A stretch of DNA of 64,000 nucleotides from positions 77,469,034 to 77,533,033 of the forward strand of contig OY720345.1 in assembly GCA_963082975.1 (NCBI GenBank), read 5' to 3'. Both the position numbers and the translations under genes were made by a program. Numbering within the stretch: position 1 is the first letter of the stretch; every line of letters begins with the position of its first letter. Source of the DNA: Labia minor. Its lineage: Eukaryota; Arthropoda; Insecta; Dermaptera; Spongiphoridae. Under the pieces are notes generated by a model that had not been told where the DNA came from, made no database searches, and saw only the letters and a list, made by a program, of their open reading frames with translations. Positions 11,696 through 24,409 of this stretch are shown piece by piece.

Positions 11696-13092
11696 TATAT
11701 ATAAATATATCCTTATTTAGTCAAGTAATCAAATTTTCAAGAGTTGTTTTTTTTAAATAACATTTTAATTTATTTAAGGTAATAACTTAGAGAAAAGGTG
11801 AAAAATTATTTTCCTTCCACTTCCGATTTATAAAGAATATGATTATGATTTTATATATTATAATGATAGTGAATGAAATTTATTATTATCCATTAAATGT
11901 TGAACTATCCTCCTTACTAATATAGAATTGATCGTTAATTCATGAGTATCCATTAATTTTAATGTGATATTTAAATCATTAGGATTTTTTTGTACTAAAG
12001 CCTATGGCCAGTGTGAGTGATAAAACGTGTTCGATTTTTAATTGCACCTCACAATGGAAAGAGTTATTAATAAAGTACAAAAAAATAATAATAAAACTCC
12101 TTGCTCAATATTAAGCTTGGTTTTTAAAAAAAAAATTAATTTAAAATTTTATTTTCTTAGAATTCAAAGAATCATGACAATTAGCAATTATTATTATTTT
12201 CGATAATATTATGATTTTTTTTATGAATATAAAAAAAAGTATTTTTTTACATATAAATAAATATATACAAAAATACATATAAATAAATATATACAAAAAT
12301 ACATATAAATAAATAAATAAATACAAAAAAAAAAAATTATATGTATTTAATATTAATTCCAAATTTTTAATATTTTAATAAAAAAAAAACAAAATAAAAA
12401 CAAGGATTAAAAATAAATAAAACATATGTAGAAAGTTATAGAAAATATATTAAAAAAAAACATACATGTTTAGACATTATTAAAACATAAAAAGTGAATA
12501 ATAATGTACCAGTTTGTTGCATTAATAAATTTTAAGTATAAGGTTTAATTTTTAATTGAATTTTGTGATAAATATTGATACTATGATCAATCAAACAGAA
12601 TGTTATTTTAAATGAGGGTTTTCCAGCCTTGTATTCTATTTCATTTCATAGCCATTATTTATTCCAATAAAAAATTAATGCTCTTTTAAATATAGTTGTT
12701 TTCATTTTTCTTTGAATGCAATGAAATGTATACAAATAAATTGGCTACATGTTGTGTGCGCGTATTTAAACAATAAAATGTTGGCTATTGTAATAAAAAT
12801 TAATCATTATTAGTATATACAAATATGATTATAATTATATTTGAAGAATTAGGATTGAAAAACAAAAAATAATACTGATATGAAATTGTTCAATCGAAAT
12901 GCAAATAAATCACTAATGACAGATTCTAATTGTAAGAAAAGATAGGCTTGAGTAGTTTTAACCACCAAACTCTTGTAAATTTTAATGAAAATAATATTTT
13001 TTTTTAATCGTTGTCAATATTTTAGTGGCTGTTTTATTTTCTCTATAAAGAAAATAAAATGATAAAATAATTTAATAAGATATTATTTTTAT
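11696..13092. other. AT-rich gene-free stretch
   Basis: Apart from the minisatellite at 12249-12326, nothing recognised. Homopolymer A and T runs are frequent. Confidence 0.55.
12249..12326. repeat. 26-bp minisatellite, three units
   Basis: Unit ACATATAAATAAATATATAC plus AAAAAT occurs twice exactly and a third time with drift into AAAT repeats. Confidence 0.85.
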
Positions 13093-13440
13093 ACCGATCG
13101 ACGATTAGAAGGGAAAGTATTGTTTTCACACTAAATTTCACATGTGCAGATTTTTTTATATCTCCACGAATCATGCATTTTGTTAACAGAAAAAATCATT
13201 TTTAGCATGATGTCTGTTCGTCCATCTGTCCATTGTGTGTCCATATATACGTGTACAGCTCGAACGGCTCAATGGATTTTGATAAAATTTGGTATATATT
13301 TACTTAATGCATCAGTAGCATGAATTCATCAACTCTTTGGTCTATATCCGGAAACCGAAAGTGGTAGTTTACAAAGTATTAATTTTATATTCATTGTCGG
13401 AAATTTTTTATTACATTAAACTAACTGGTGAAATAAAAAA

Positions 13441-13479
<39 letters not shown>

Positions 13480-13530
13480 GTTTTTAATTATTTTTAAATC
13501 GTCGGTCGGTTCTGTGTCTGGCCCCAGCTG
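13093..13530 (+). mobile_element. Family A Helentron-like element (copy A2, diverged)
   Basis: Starts ACCGATCGACGATTAGAAGG after a T-rich flank and ends GTCGGTCGGTTCTGTGTCTG with the hairpin degraded to CTGGCCCCAG. It keeps the first module, a decayed GTCC microsatellite and the block CGAACGGCTCAATGGATTTT with GATAAAATTTGGTA. The second module and the CRE pair are replaced by other sequence with a TA run at 13445-13477. It is the oldest-looking copy, or a separate subfamily. Confidence 0.75.
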
Positions 13531-14495
13531 ATTTTTTTTTATAAATTCTGAACTTTACAATTGTTCTATAAATGAAAAATATTAAATAAATAAATACGAG
13601 TAATGTATTAAAATAATATTTTGTATTATTCTTTTTATATTGATGGCACAGGTTTTATATTGGTTAACCCTATGTTTCAAAATAAAAAAAAAATAAAAAA
13701 ACCTTTAATTGGATTAAACTGCAAATCAATTTTCTATATGCACATCCTAAAAACAGAGAGATTATATAGATAATCATTCAATGAATACTAATGGTTGATT
13801 TCAGCAACATTTAATAATTAGAACAAAATTCATGACTCAGGTTGGTATTATATATATTTTGATTTTTGTTATTTTGGATTATAATCACTGGATATCAACG
13901 AATAACTAATCTAGAGCGTCACTATATGGTATATTTGCAACATTTCAGAAATCATTAATATTATGAACACATTTAATGAAAAATAATTTATTATATTAAT
14001 GTGTCAACGAATATATAAAATTCATTTATTTTTTTAAATAATTTTTCTTATTATTTATGTGATATTTTAATAAAATAATAAAAAAAAATTGTGTGATAAA
14101 TTGAACGTTAATTTTTGTTGAAAACTTTTGAAAACGTTATTATAAATGAATGTCGGTATTTTGAAGTTAAGCCATTTTTACTATTTTTGATTGATTATAT
14201 TTCATTCATCCATCCAAAGCCAGTTTCCCTATCAAGGCACTCACGATAAAATGCCTGATAACGAGGTAACATGGTTATGCCCGAAGCAATCCACTTCAAT
14301 CTCTATAGATTGTATATTGATATATAGTATGTATGCATGTGTATATTACTAGTATATATATATATATATATATACATTACTACTATATTTACTATTTATA
14401 AAAGAAAATTCTTTTTTTTTTAAATAAATATGTAATTTTAAAAAATAGAATTGCAATTTTTTTTAATCGTTCAAAATTTGATAAATTCAATTTAA
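13531..14495. other. AT-rich gene-free stretch
   Basis: TA run at about 14350-14373. A slightly less AT-rich patch lies at 14210-14300. No gene recognised. Confidence 0.5.
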
Positions 14496-14496
14496 A

Positions 14497-15433
14497 AATA
14501 AGCTCCAATGTCTCCACTCGACTATCTCGCAATTTGAATTGGATTAAATAACATAATATATTATATTTAAATTAAATTTAATTAATTATAAATTATAAAT
14601 AATAAATAATAAATATTAAACCAGCGCATGTTTGGCTTTTTGTTGATGGCACCACGTCACGTGTTGGCGCGTGAGATTTCCAGTGTTAAAAAATTAATTC
14701 TGGTACTTTCAGCGAATCAATCAAGCTGATATTCTATATATAGAAGTTTTATACAATTTTTAAACATGTGAAAAACTATCAAACATATATCTTTATTTTT
14801 ACGGTTACTTTAGAGGAAAATAAAATCAAAACGTGATAGGTAATGACCCTCTTCCGGTTGAGCTACATTTCTCACTAGTTGACAGAAAACTACGAATTTT
14901 GAATAATACCCATGTACCAAATTTCTTTATTCTAGCTCAAACCGTTTTTTGCGTGATCTTGTCTACATACACACACACACACACAAACACACAGATATTT
15001 TTCTCAACCTTAGTGAAAATGACTCAGGGACCTTCAAAAGGTATAAAAACATCAAAATTTCCAGTAGCTGAAATTCTATATATAGCAGTTTTATACAATT
15101 TTTAATCATATGAAAAACTATCAAACATATTTTATTTTTACGGGCACTTTAGAGGAGAAAAAATCAAAACGTTGTAGGTAATGATCCTCTTCAGGATGAG
15201 CTACATTTCTCAAAAGTTGATAAAAAACTACGAATTTTGAATAATGCCCGTTTACCAAATTTCATTATTCTAGCTCAAACCGTTTTTTGCGTGAACTTGT
15301 CTACATACACACACACACACACACACAAACACACAGATATTTTTCTCAACCTTAGTGAAAATGACTCAGGGACCTTCAAAAGGTATAAAAACATCAAAAT
15401 TTCGACATCAAGAATTTTCGTGGCGAGATAGTA
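14497..15433 (-). mobile_element. Family B Helentron-like element (copy B2) with internal tandem duplication
   Basis: Minus orientation. The plus-strand left end is AATAAGCTCCAATGTCTCCA then CTCGACTATCTCGC; the right end is GGCGAGATAGTA. A segment beginning AGCTGATATTCTATATATAG at 14724 and ending near 15065 is repeated from AGCTGAAATTCTATATATAG at 15066 to about 15420. Two CA microsatellites (14968-14995 and 15306-15335) and two copies of the CTAGCTCAAACCGTTTTTTG block are therefore present. The period is about 342 bp. Open frames across the duplicates are incidental. Confidence 0.85.
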
Positions 15434-17878
15434 ATGAGATTAAATGGTTAGTAAGTAGTCAGAGGGTGTGTGTGTGTCAAAGATAAAATATTTCTTATAA
15501 TTTTCATAAATATTGAAAATATCGGTATTTTCTTTACACCTGAATATATATAAATTATTTATAATGCGAAGGTAAATACATTTAAATAAAAATAAGTTAT
15601 TAATATGTTATAAATATTTTATAACAATAACAAAAAAGATTAACATAATATTTAGACTTAAACCCAGAAAATAATATTTCTACAAAATTGCTATAAAATT
15701 TTATAGAAAAACATTCATAAAATACCAATTCAATTAAACAATAAAATAAACATTTACTTTTTTCTTATATTTAAAAATTAAAAAAAAAAATAAATGGTTG
15801 TTTTTAAGCTATAATTTTTTTTATAAATATAAAAATAAAAAAAAAATAAAATAAATTAAAAATATTTATTATCTAGTAGAAATGCAGTAATTTTAATTTT
15901 TAAAAATATTTTTTTTTTAATATTTGACTTTTCAAGTCGAATATTTTGATTAAAATACTTATGCATAATGAATTTTCACTTGATTTACATTTTAACATAG
16001 CAATTTTTCTCTGATCACACATTAAAATCCACTGCTGATTTTTTTTTAAATATGCACCCTCTATTACCCAGAAGAGGGGTCATTAGATAAGCTGGGGTTG
16101 CACAAACACCATCGGGGCTTAAAAGTAAAAAAGTTAATCACTTTTATAGATTTTACTTAATTTTATTTTTTTTCAATTTAATTTTTTCTCTAAATTTTTT
16201 TCTTTTTTTTTTATATATACTTAATAATAACAATTAAAGGTACTTATTTGCTTATTTCAATAAATAATCATGAAATTTATCATATAATGATAATAATAAT
16301 ATTTAATTTAGTCAAATATTTATTTTCAATGGTATAGGTTTCAAATATATTTAAATATACATATATAATATTTTTATATGATAAAAGAATCAATAAAACC
16401 ACCAAAATGTTTATTTATAAATTTGTATACATATCGAAAATTAAATACTTTTTATTTTAAATATGAAAAATAAATTGTCTCGAAAATCAATAAAAAAAAA
16501 TGTTTGCTTGTTTGTATATAAAAATAATTGAAATTTATTATTTTTTTTATTTTTATAAAATCTTATATACTTACTTGATATATGTTTATGGTAATAAAAA
16601 TGTCAAACAAAATTGAATTCAAATGACAATCTACGTATCGAAACATTCAAAAAATTATATATAGAAAGAGTTTGATTAATTTTTGCAATATTGTTCAAGG
16701 TAAAAATTGCCTAAAGGTATCAATGAATAAAATAATAAAACATTAATTTTGAAATTTTGTATTTTTTTCACTTTTTTCTTTTAAGAAACACAACATTCTT
16801 CAGTCATTGATATTATATGAAGCATAAAATAATCATCCACCACCTGTTTGAGATACCCCTAACACTTTAAGTGGATAAATATGAATAAAAAATGGACAAT
16901 TGAAATGGATTTTTGATTATCTTATCAGTATAATCGATTTATATTCACCTAAAGCGATTAAAAATTGACATGACACTATGATAAAAAAAATAATTAATGA
17001 TTTATTGAATATATATTATAATATATTTTGTATAAATTTATTTTTCTGACATAAACTTATAATTTTAAATTCATAATTAGATTTTGAACTTGAAACAGAA
17101 AAATTTCAAAAATTTTTTGATTTGTAAATAATTAAAATAAAATTTTATTTATTTTAAATATCTTAAAAAAATCACATTATTATTGTTAATTTATTAATAT
17201 TTCTTTTGTTTTTCTATAAATGTTATAATATCTATAAATTAAAAAATAGAATATTTTTGTTATGTAATGTTATTATTATAAAATCTAAAATTTTTATTTA
17301 TTTTTTAAATATCAGATAACAAATAAATAAAAATTAAGGTGTTAAAACAATAAATTTTTGTTTTTTCACAAAAAATAAGATTTAATATTTTTTAAAAAAT
17401 TAAAATTTGATATTTTAGTTTTAATTTTAGAATTTATTTATTATATAAATTTTAATTTGTCTGAGTTTGGTTTAAATTTAATTTATTTATTGTGACAAGA
17501 TCATATATCATGTTTGATAATGAAAAATTCTCTTTCCGAAACAAATATATTATAAATAATTTATATAATATACAAAATAAAGATAAAATAGATTGATTAA
17601 ATTTTACCTTTCTACGTTAATGAATGTGTTTGTGATTTATTATTTATTTATTAATTTATTTTATTATTAGTCAAAGAAAAACTTTGACATTATTTATTTT
17701 TTAATATTGAAAATTATTCGAAATGAGTGAAATAACAAAAACAAACAAAAAAAAAAAAAAAAAAAAATTCTGAGAAATAATCAATTTTTTTCTATAAAAA
17801 AAAAGAGGTTCTTGGAATAGTCTGATGATTATTTCGAAGAATTTTTATTGACAAGTGGAATATATGTAAGAAAACTAC
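15434..17878. other. Long AT-rich gene-free stretch
   Basis: Very AT-rich, with many A and T homopolymers (for example about 17749-17767). A short less AT-rich patch lies at 16055-16120. No dispersed repeat or coding signal was seen. Confidence 0.55.
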
Positions 17879-17927
17879 CTAAATTATACGAGAATATATA
17901 TAGAAGAAAAGGAAAATGGTTGTTAAC

Positions 17928-18166
17928 CTGGATCGGCGTCCCATTGTGCCTGTAGCATCCCATCTTGTAATTCTTGATGGTAACGGCGGAGGATCTTCAC
18001 CTGGAGGTGGGGACCGATGGTAGTATCCTCCAGTTCCACTAATACCACTGCCACCAGCACCAACACCACCTGACCCACCACCAACACGACTCGAATTTGT
18101 ATTTATATTCCGTTCATTATTATAATCCAACACTGCCGGCGTTTCATACATCCGCGATTCATACAT
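17928..18166 (-). CDS. Candidate first coding exon, Gly/Pro-rich N-terminus, gene unknown
   Basis: Read on the minus strand, the frame starts ATG at 18166 (MYESRMYETPAVLDYNNERN) and runs about 80 codons through a Gly/Ser stretch (VGGGSGGVGAGGSGISGTGG). A proline block (SPPPGEDPPPLPSR) and RWDATGTMGRRSR follow. It ends at a possible donor CAG|GTTAAC, with GT at 17927-17926; the frame beyond is AT-rich and looks intronic. Balanced codon use and higher GC than either side support real coding. No signal peptide; the product would begin with a flexible, disordered region, as at the start of many cytoplasmic or type II membrane proteins. Two short upstream ATGs are closed by stops. The gene was not identified and no second exon was found. 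Confidence 0.55.
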
Positions 18167-18189
18167 ATTTACGTTTTGTTTACGCAAAC

Positions 18190-18470
18190 ATTCAATTTAG
18201 GACAACATTCTCCCCATGAAGTCGCTCCCTTCATGCAAACTTCTCCTGGCGTTGATCGAGAAGGGTCCTGTTTCAGGACGATCACAACGGACACTGGCAA
18301 TGGTTGCTATGGGCGGCTGTAGTCATGGTACGTTTTGGGGAAGGGGGGTTCAGGAGTTGCTAGGGGTGCGCGCGTCGAAACCCTTTCCATGAAACCCTCC
18401 CCCAAGCCACCGACCCAAACTCCACGCGCCTCTGCAAATCACTACAAACCCATACTATAAATATAGGGTG
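18190..18470. promoter_or_regulatory. GC-rich island upstream of the 18.17-kb exon, possible promoter/5' UTR
   Basis: About 280 bp much richer in G and C than the surroundings, with CpG-containing strings such as GTGCGCGCGTCG (18366) and CCACGCGCCTC (18421). It lies directly 5' of the candidate minus-strand coding exon, where a 5' UTR and core promoter would be expected. No TATA box or initiator was assigned with confidence. Confidence 0.35.
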
Positions 18471-19009
18471 TTTCATAATGAATAACTTATTCATAGCATT
18501 CTCCTAGAGGCCCTAATTTATTTTAATATCCCTATATTTTACTAGAAATATATATTAATACAAGTGTTTGGCTTTGTTAATTTGAAGTCATTTGACTTTG
18601 CGAAAAGGATTCTCAAACACGAATTAAGCCCACAAAGAGAGACTCAGAGAGAGAGAGAGAGAGAGGAAAGAGATAATTACATTCAATGTTGAATGTTTGC
18701 TGGTCAGATTTAACGTTTATGTTTTCTCAGAGAAGCTTACCCTAGAAAGAAGTCAACATTTTTTTTATAAATTACAATTTTATTTTAATGTTAAATTGAG
18801 TTTGAATAATAGAAAAATAATTTTGAATATACAAAATATAGGAATAATTATATTTAAGATTTTTAGTGTTTTTTTTTTAATTTTTTGAAAATTAATTTTT
18901 TGCAAATTTGATCATCTATGATTATTTATTAATGATCAAATAAGCATGTGAATGCTTTTGTCAAGAATTTAAGGTAAGAAGTTTTATTAGGAATATTCGG
19001 CCTATGATT
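18471..19009. other. AT-rich gene-free stretch
   Basis: GA microsatellite at 18645-18665. The rest is AT-rich and unassigned. Confidence 0.5.
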
Positions 19010-19640
19010 TTTTACTATCTCGCCAGAGATAGTATTGCGATCACGAAAATTTTCGATGTTGAGATTTTGATGTTTTTATACGTTTTGAAGGTTCCTGAAT
19101 CATTTTCACTAAGGTTGAGAAAAATGTCTGTGTGTGTGTGTATGTGTGTGTGTGTGTATGTGTGTGTGTGTGTATGTATGTAGACAAGATTACGCAAAAA
19201 CGGTTTGAGCTAGAATGATGAAATTTGGTACATGGACATTATTCAAAATCCATAGTTTTCTATCAACTTTTGAGAAATGTAGCTCAACCGGAAGAGGGTC
19301 ATTACTTACAACGTTTTGATTTTTTTTCCTCTAAAGTGACCGTAAAAATAAAGATATATGTTTGATAATTTTTCACAAGATTAATAATTGTATAAAACAG
19401 CTATATATAGAATTTCAGCTTGATTGAATCGCTGAAAGTACCAGAATTAATTTTTTAACACTCCAAACTCACGCGCCTACACGTGCCATGGTGCCATCAA
19501 TAAAAAGCCAAATTTGCGCTGGTTTAATATTTATTATTTATAATTTATAATTAATTAAATTTAATTTAAATATAATATATTATGTTATTTAATCCAATTC
19601 AAATTGCGAGATAGTCGAGTGGAGACACTCCAGCTTATTT
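19010..19640 (+). mobile_element. Family B Helentron-like element (copy B3, full length)
   Basis: Best reference copy for the family. The 5' end is a T-run then the hairpin ACTATCTCGCCAGAGATAGT followed by ATTGCGATCACG. A GT microsatellite lies at 19131-19182. Next comes ACGGTTTGAGCTAGAATGAT with GAAATTTGGTACATGG, then an AT-rich zone. The 3' end is GCGAGATAGTC, the hairpin GAGTGGAGACACTC, then CAGCTTATTTTT. The inverted subterminal pair is ACTATCTCGC / GCGAGATAGT. It encodes no protein. Confidence 0.88.
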
Positions 19641-22529
19641 TTATATGCATTTTAGAATTTAATCAGTTCAAAATATATATTTTTTCATAAAAATCTGAAT
19701 AATAAAACGATATATTAATATATATATCTAGAATCAATTTATAAAATTAAATTAATTTTTAATAAAAATAAAAATAATAATATATAAACCATAAATTTAA
19801 AACGATTGAAAATAAAATACATTAACATATAAAATTCAAAAGCCTAACTATAATTCCATTAGGTTATTAAAATATTAAATTAAATTTGTATAATATAGCT
19901 CGACATTTTAGAAATATGATTCTTTTCTATGTTGCCTTCTACAAATTCATGTTGTTGTTTTAATTATCACTTGTGATTTGTTGTACCTTTAATAATATAG
20001 AATAATATATTAACTGTAAAATAATGCAATGCTTGAAAAAATTCTCTGGAATGTTTAATATTATTTATAAAGATACTAGAATATAAAATATAAATGAATT
20101 AAGTTAATTAGTATGATTTATTAAATTAAAAAAAAAAACAACTGATAAGTAGTATATACACATGAATTTTCTTCCAAGTAGGCTAATTCATTAAAATTAT
20201 ATTTAAAAAATTGAAAATTTTTTTTTTATAATATACCCAGTTGGTAATCTATTAATTGAGTAATAATAATAAATAATTTTAAAGGTATTTTTTCTTCAAA
20301 ATAGGGAAAAAAGAAGTAAATAAGTATGCTTTTGTACAAAAACACCAGCGGGTATTGTTTGTGAATTTATAATCTAGGAATAAAATTGGAATTTTATCAG
20401 ATAAAAGTTCGTTCACCTACATATACAGATATATAAAAATCACATGGAAGGTATTTTATCGATACTATCGATAACATTGTATTTGAATTTTTCTGATAGT
20501 AAATATTTATAATTATAAAAATAAACATGATTATTATTTTATAGTTTTAGATAGACTTAACGTTTTTTCTGTTAGGTTGCATAATTATCAGGGGTCGTGC
20601 TTTTTAAGATAATAAATTCTTTTTGCCCTTAATTTGTCAGATTAACCAAATATTACTTTTAATCATACTGATTGAGCCTATCAAATAATAATAGTTGATA
20701 TGGACGTCTTTTAAAGACGATTTTACAAATTTTCATCTACAAATCCATTAGATAGCCTACCTGTTTTCCTTTCTAAACTTGAATTAAAATGTAATAATTA
20801 CGAATATATCAGTAATTAATCAATATTTTTAATTGTTTTTCCTCCTGTAAAAAATTAATATTGAATAAATATTTTTATATTGCAATTTTGATGAAAGCAG
20901 GGATAAAAAAAATGATTTTCTAATATTAAAGTCATTAAAAATGCATTAAACATCGCAAGTACAGTTTGATTTGTGATGAATTTAATAGAAAAGAATGAAA
21001 TATTCATATAAATATATAAAAGTTTTAATATATTTTAAAATGATCTCATGACTTGGTTGAGTGAGATGAGTGATTTAATATTTATATGAATATGGCTATC
21101 TATCTAGCGATCGAAGAGAAATATGAGTTTGACATACGTATTTATGGAAAAATTAATCCGATATCGGGCTTCATTACCTCTTTTTTCACATTTATTTATA
21201 ACTGAGGGGAAAATAATTTTAAAAAAAACATTTAATATTAAATATTCATGTATTAATATTAAAACACGCCTTTTGAAAATTAATGAGTTGAAAAATGTCA
21301 ACAACAAAAAAAAAAAAACGATATATTTCCAAAGGAAATATCACTTTTAAAGGTGTATAATGAATTAAATTACGATTGATTTTAATTTATTTAATCATTT
21401 ACTATATAATATCATTTTGTTTCATTATTTTTTTTTTTTCTACTCCTCGTGTAAATCAATCCAATATTAATTTCAACTAAATAATTACTTTTGTTTAAAT
21501 TTAGATAATAATTATATATTAAAAATAATTGACAGCCAGATTCAAAAGAAATATGATATTTCAAACTAATAAATTACAAACAAAAATAAAAAAAATAAAT
21601 ATTTAGTAGAATATATAAAAATGCATTTTTTTCATATATATATAAAATAACAAATAAATTTTAGAAAGTAACTTCTAAAAACAAAATAAATGTTTGTACG
21701 GGGTGAATAATTTTTATTTTTTTTTTTATTTTTTTAAATAATGAAAAATTATATTTATTACTGAGAAAATAGTAGTCGTGTAACATGAAAATAACAGGGA
21801 GTTATTGAGCGATTACGGGAAAAATACGTCAGCTCTATATTTTTTATTTGCTATACCATGAAACAGTGAATTGACTATCCATTCAGAGAAAAAAAAATGA
21901 TATTTTTATTTTCATAATTGTAACATAGAAAAGAAAAAATTAAGTTTTTTTTTTTTTTTGGGTTAATGACTTTCTATTTAAGAATTTTGTTAAATGTAAT
22001 GAAGGGTGATTATATTGTGAAAATGGAAGTATTTCATTTTGAAAATGGATCAAAATCAATTAATCAGAGTGTTTAAAGAGTGAATGATACACTTTCTCAA
22101 TCGTAAAATAATAAAGAGCGAAAGAGATAGTGATATTGATCAATTTCAACTTAAGTGATATCTAAAGGAAATGAGATGCAGCACATTAGTCGAGATATCC
22201 AAATAATGGCTTTCAAATAAAAAAAAAATAAAATAAAAAAATAAAATAAAATAAAAGAGTAAATAAATCTCAGTTTGATTTATATCCATCCAATATATAT
22301 ATATATATATATATAATATATATATTATAAATGTTTTAATCTTTGTATATATCGTGTTAAGTTATATTGACCTACACAATATTTCAAAAGTTTTTGCACT
22401 CAAGCTGTTTTAAAAAATTACTCAAAGAGGCAAGCAATTAATGTTACTGTTACACGAAACCAACATTATCTGCTCAAGAACAATCTCTTGAAGAAATTAG
22501 TATCTTTTTGTTTAAACAGTTAACTTTTT
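19641..22529. other. Long AT-rich gene-free stretch
   Basis: TA run at 22290-22313. Overlapping open frames at 21104-21350 on both strands have no family resemblance and are probably chance. No repeats shared with the rest of the window. Confidence 0.5.
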
Positions 22530-23166
22530 ACCGACCGACGATAGTAAAGGAGGTATTGTTTTCACACCAAATTTCACATGTGGAGATTTTTACATATCTC
22601 CACGAATCATGCATTTTCTTAACAGAAAAAAGTATTTTTAGCATGATGTCTGTCCGTCCGTCTGTCCGTCTGTCTGTCCGTATAGATGTGTACAGCCTGA
22701 ACGGCTCAACCGATTTTGATGAAATTTGGTATATTTTCTTAATGCATCAGTGGGATGAATTGATCAACTTTTGGTGCAAATCCGGAAACCGGAAGTGGTA
22801 GTATTAGCGATCGACGATAGGAAGGGAAGGGTTATTTTCACACCAAATTTCACATGAGGAGATTTTTTTATATATCACCACGAATCATGCACTTTGTATT
22901 GATTTCATTCTCGAGAAAAATCATTTTTATTAGTTTTTTCCTCAATTTAAAATTATATGACGTCATCCAGCCATTCATGACGCCAAAGCCTAGTCTTACA
23001 TATATATTATAAATAAAATAAAATTAAAAATATTTATGTTATATGCCTATCTGTTTTTTATTACATTAATAGATATATTAAAATTATTTGAAATTGTTTC
23101 TGTAGCTGGAAATTAATTTACTTCAAACCATCGGTCGGTTCGGACCTGGCCACGGGTCAACTTATT
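22530..23166 (+). mobile_element. Family A Helentron-like element (copy A3, full length)
   Basis: Starts ACCGACCGACGATAGTAAAG after a T-run. Module 1 runs to about 22625, followed by a GTCC/GTCTGTCC microsatellite (22649-22681) and the block AACGGCTCAACCGATTTTGA with TGAAATTTGGTATATT. Module 2 starts AGCGATCGACGATAGGAAGG at 22806 and repeats module 1 imperfectly. It has a CRE octamer TGACGTCA plus a mutated second one, and ends GTCGGTCGG, hairpin (GACCTGGCCACGGGTC here), AACTTATT. The open frame at 22508-22801 crosses repeat sequence and is not a gene. Confidence 0.88.
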
Positions 23167-23558
23167 TTAATAATTTTAACAAGAACATAAAAAATATAAG
23201 AAAAAAATGATATATACTTAATAATAATTATTGTAATTCTAATGATATAAAAATAATTAATAAATTGGATTAATCCCCTAAAATATATTTTATTAAATAA
23301 TACTACTACTAATATAGATATAATATAAATGCTCAATCCTTAATATTATTATGGAGGTTATTTGAAAATATAAGCTCGTTTTTTTACACAATTGCTAAGT
23401 GAACTTGAACAAAAAATAAATAGTTTAATATGAAAAATATAATAATGAATTTTTAAAATAATGTCTTAAAAATCATGGATAACATTATTAAAATAATGAA
23501 ATGATATATTTAATAAGAAATAGATATAAAATTTCAATTTGTTATTTTCTTCTAAGCC

Positions 23559-24409
23559 GGGGGTCGCCAAACTAGGCTATATAGACGAGGTCTATTCAAC
23601 AACATTAGGGGTCGCTCTGGCCCAAAAAGTTGAATGGGGTCGATTGGGACTCGAAGGAAAAACAGTTCTTAATACGCAAATCATACATGCGTATATAAAA
23701 TGGTAAATTTTTTACCGACCGACGATAGTAAGGGAGGTATTGTTTTCACATCAAATTTCACATGTGGAGATTTTTACATATCTCCACGAATCATGCATTT
23801 TCTTAACAGAAAAAAGTATTTTTAGCATGTCTGTCCGTCCGTCCGTCCGTATAGATGTGTACAGCCTGTACGGCTCAACGGATTTTGATGAAATTTGGTA
23901 TATTTACTTAATGCATCAGTAGGATGAATTGATCAATTTTTTTTAATTTAAAATTATATGACGTCATCCAGTCATTCATGACGTCACAGCCTGGTCTTAC
24001 ATATATATTATAAATAAAATAAAATTAAAAAATATTTATATTATATCCATCTCTGTTTTTTATTACATTAATAGATATATTAAAATTATTTGAAATTGTT
24101 TCTATAGCTGGAAATTAATTTATTTCAAACCCTCGGTCGGATCGGACCTGGCCACAGGTCAACTTATTTATAATTGACTTAATATCATTTTCTTTATAGA
24201 AAATAAAACAATAAACGCATGTTATACACTTATTCGGGTGAAAAGAAATAAAAAGTCTGTAGCTACTTTATATACTTATTGTTACTGATTTATTGAATAT
24301 TGAGGCTAATAGATAATTTTATTTTAATTACCTGAAAATTTCCTTTATGGGGGTCTATGGAGATTTCAAAAAATTATATAGGGGTAGGTGATCAAAAAAA
24401 TTTGGCGAC
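23559..24409. mobile_element. Probable hAT-like element interrupted by a family A copy
   Basis: The ends carry inverted GGTCGCCAAA (23562) and TTTGGCGACC (24401) and are bordered by CTAAGCC on both sides (23552-23558 and 24410-24416). This is 7 bp, or 8 with one mismatch, compatible with a hAT duplication. Subterminal GGGGTC repeats occur at both ends. Family A copy A4 lies inside. No transposase fragment was found. The exact termini are uncertain because the two inverted ends are offset relative to the duplication. Confidence 0.55.
23714..24178 (+). mobile_element. Family A Helentron-like element (copy A4, deleted)
   Basis: Starts ACCGACCGACGATAGTAAGG after TTTTTT and ends CCTCGGTCGG, the hairpin GACCTGGCCACAGGTC, AACTTATTTA. 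Module 1, a short GTCC microsatellite (about 23827-23850) and the GATGAAATTTGGTA block are present. From about 23935 it jumps to the CRE pair region, so module 2 is mostly deleted. Both TGACGTCA octamers are intact (about 23960 and 23980). It sits inside the hAT-like element. Confidence 0.85.

Noticed and set aside
14833..15431. Two plus-strand frames with the repeated segment STYTHTHT
   Set aside because: They lie in the tandem-duplicated interior of family B copy B2. The THTHT string is the CA microsatellite, not a protein repeat family.
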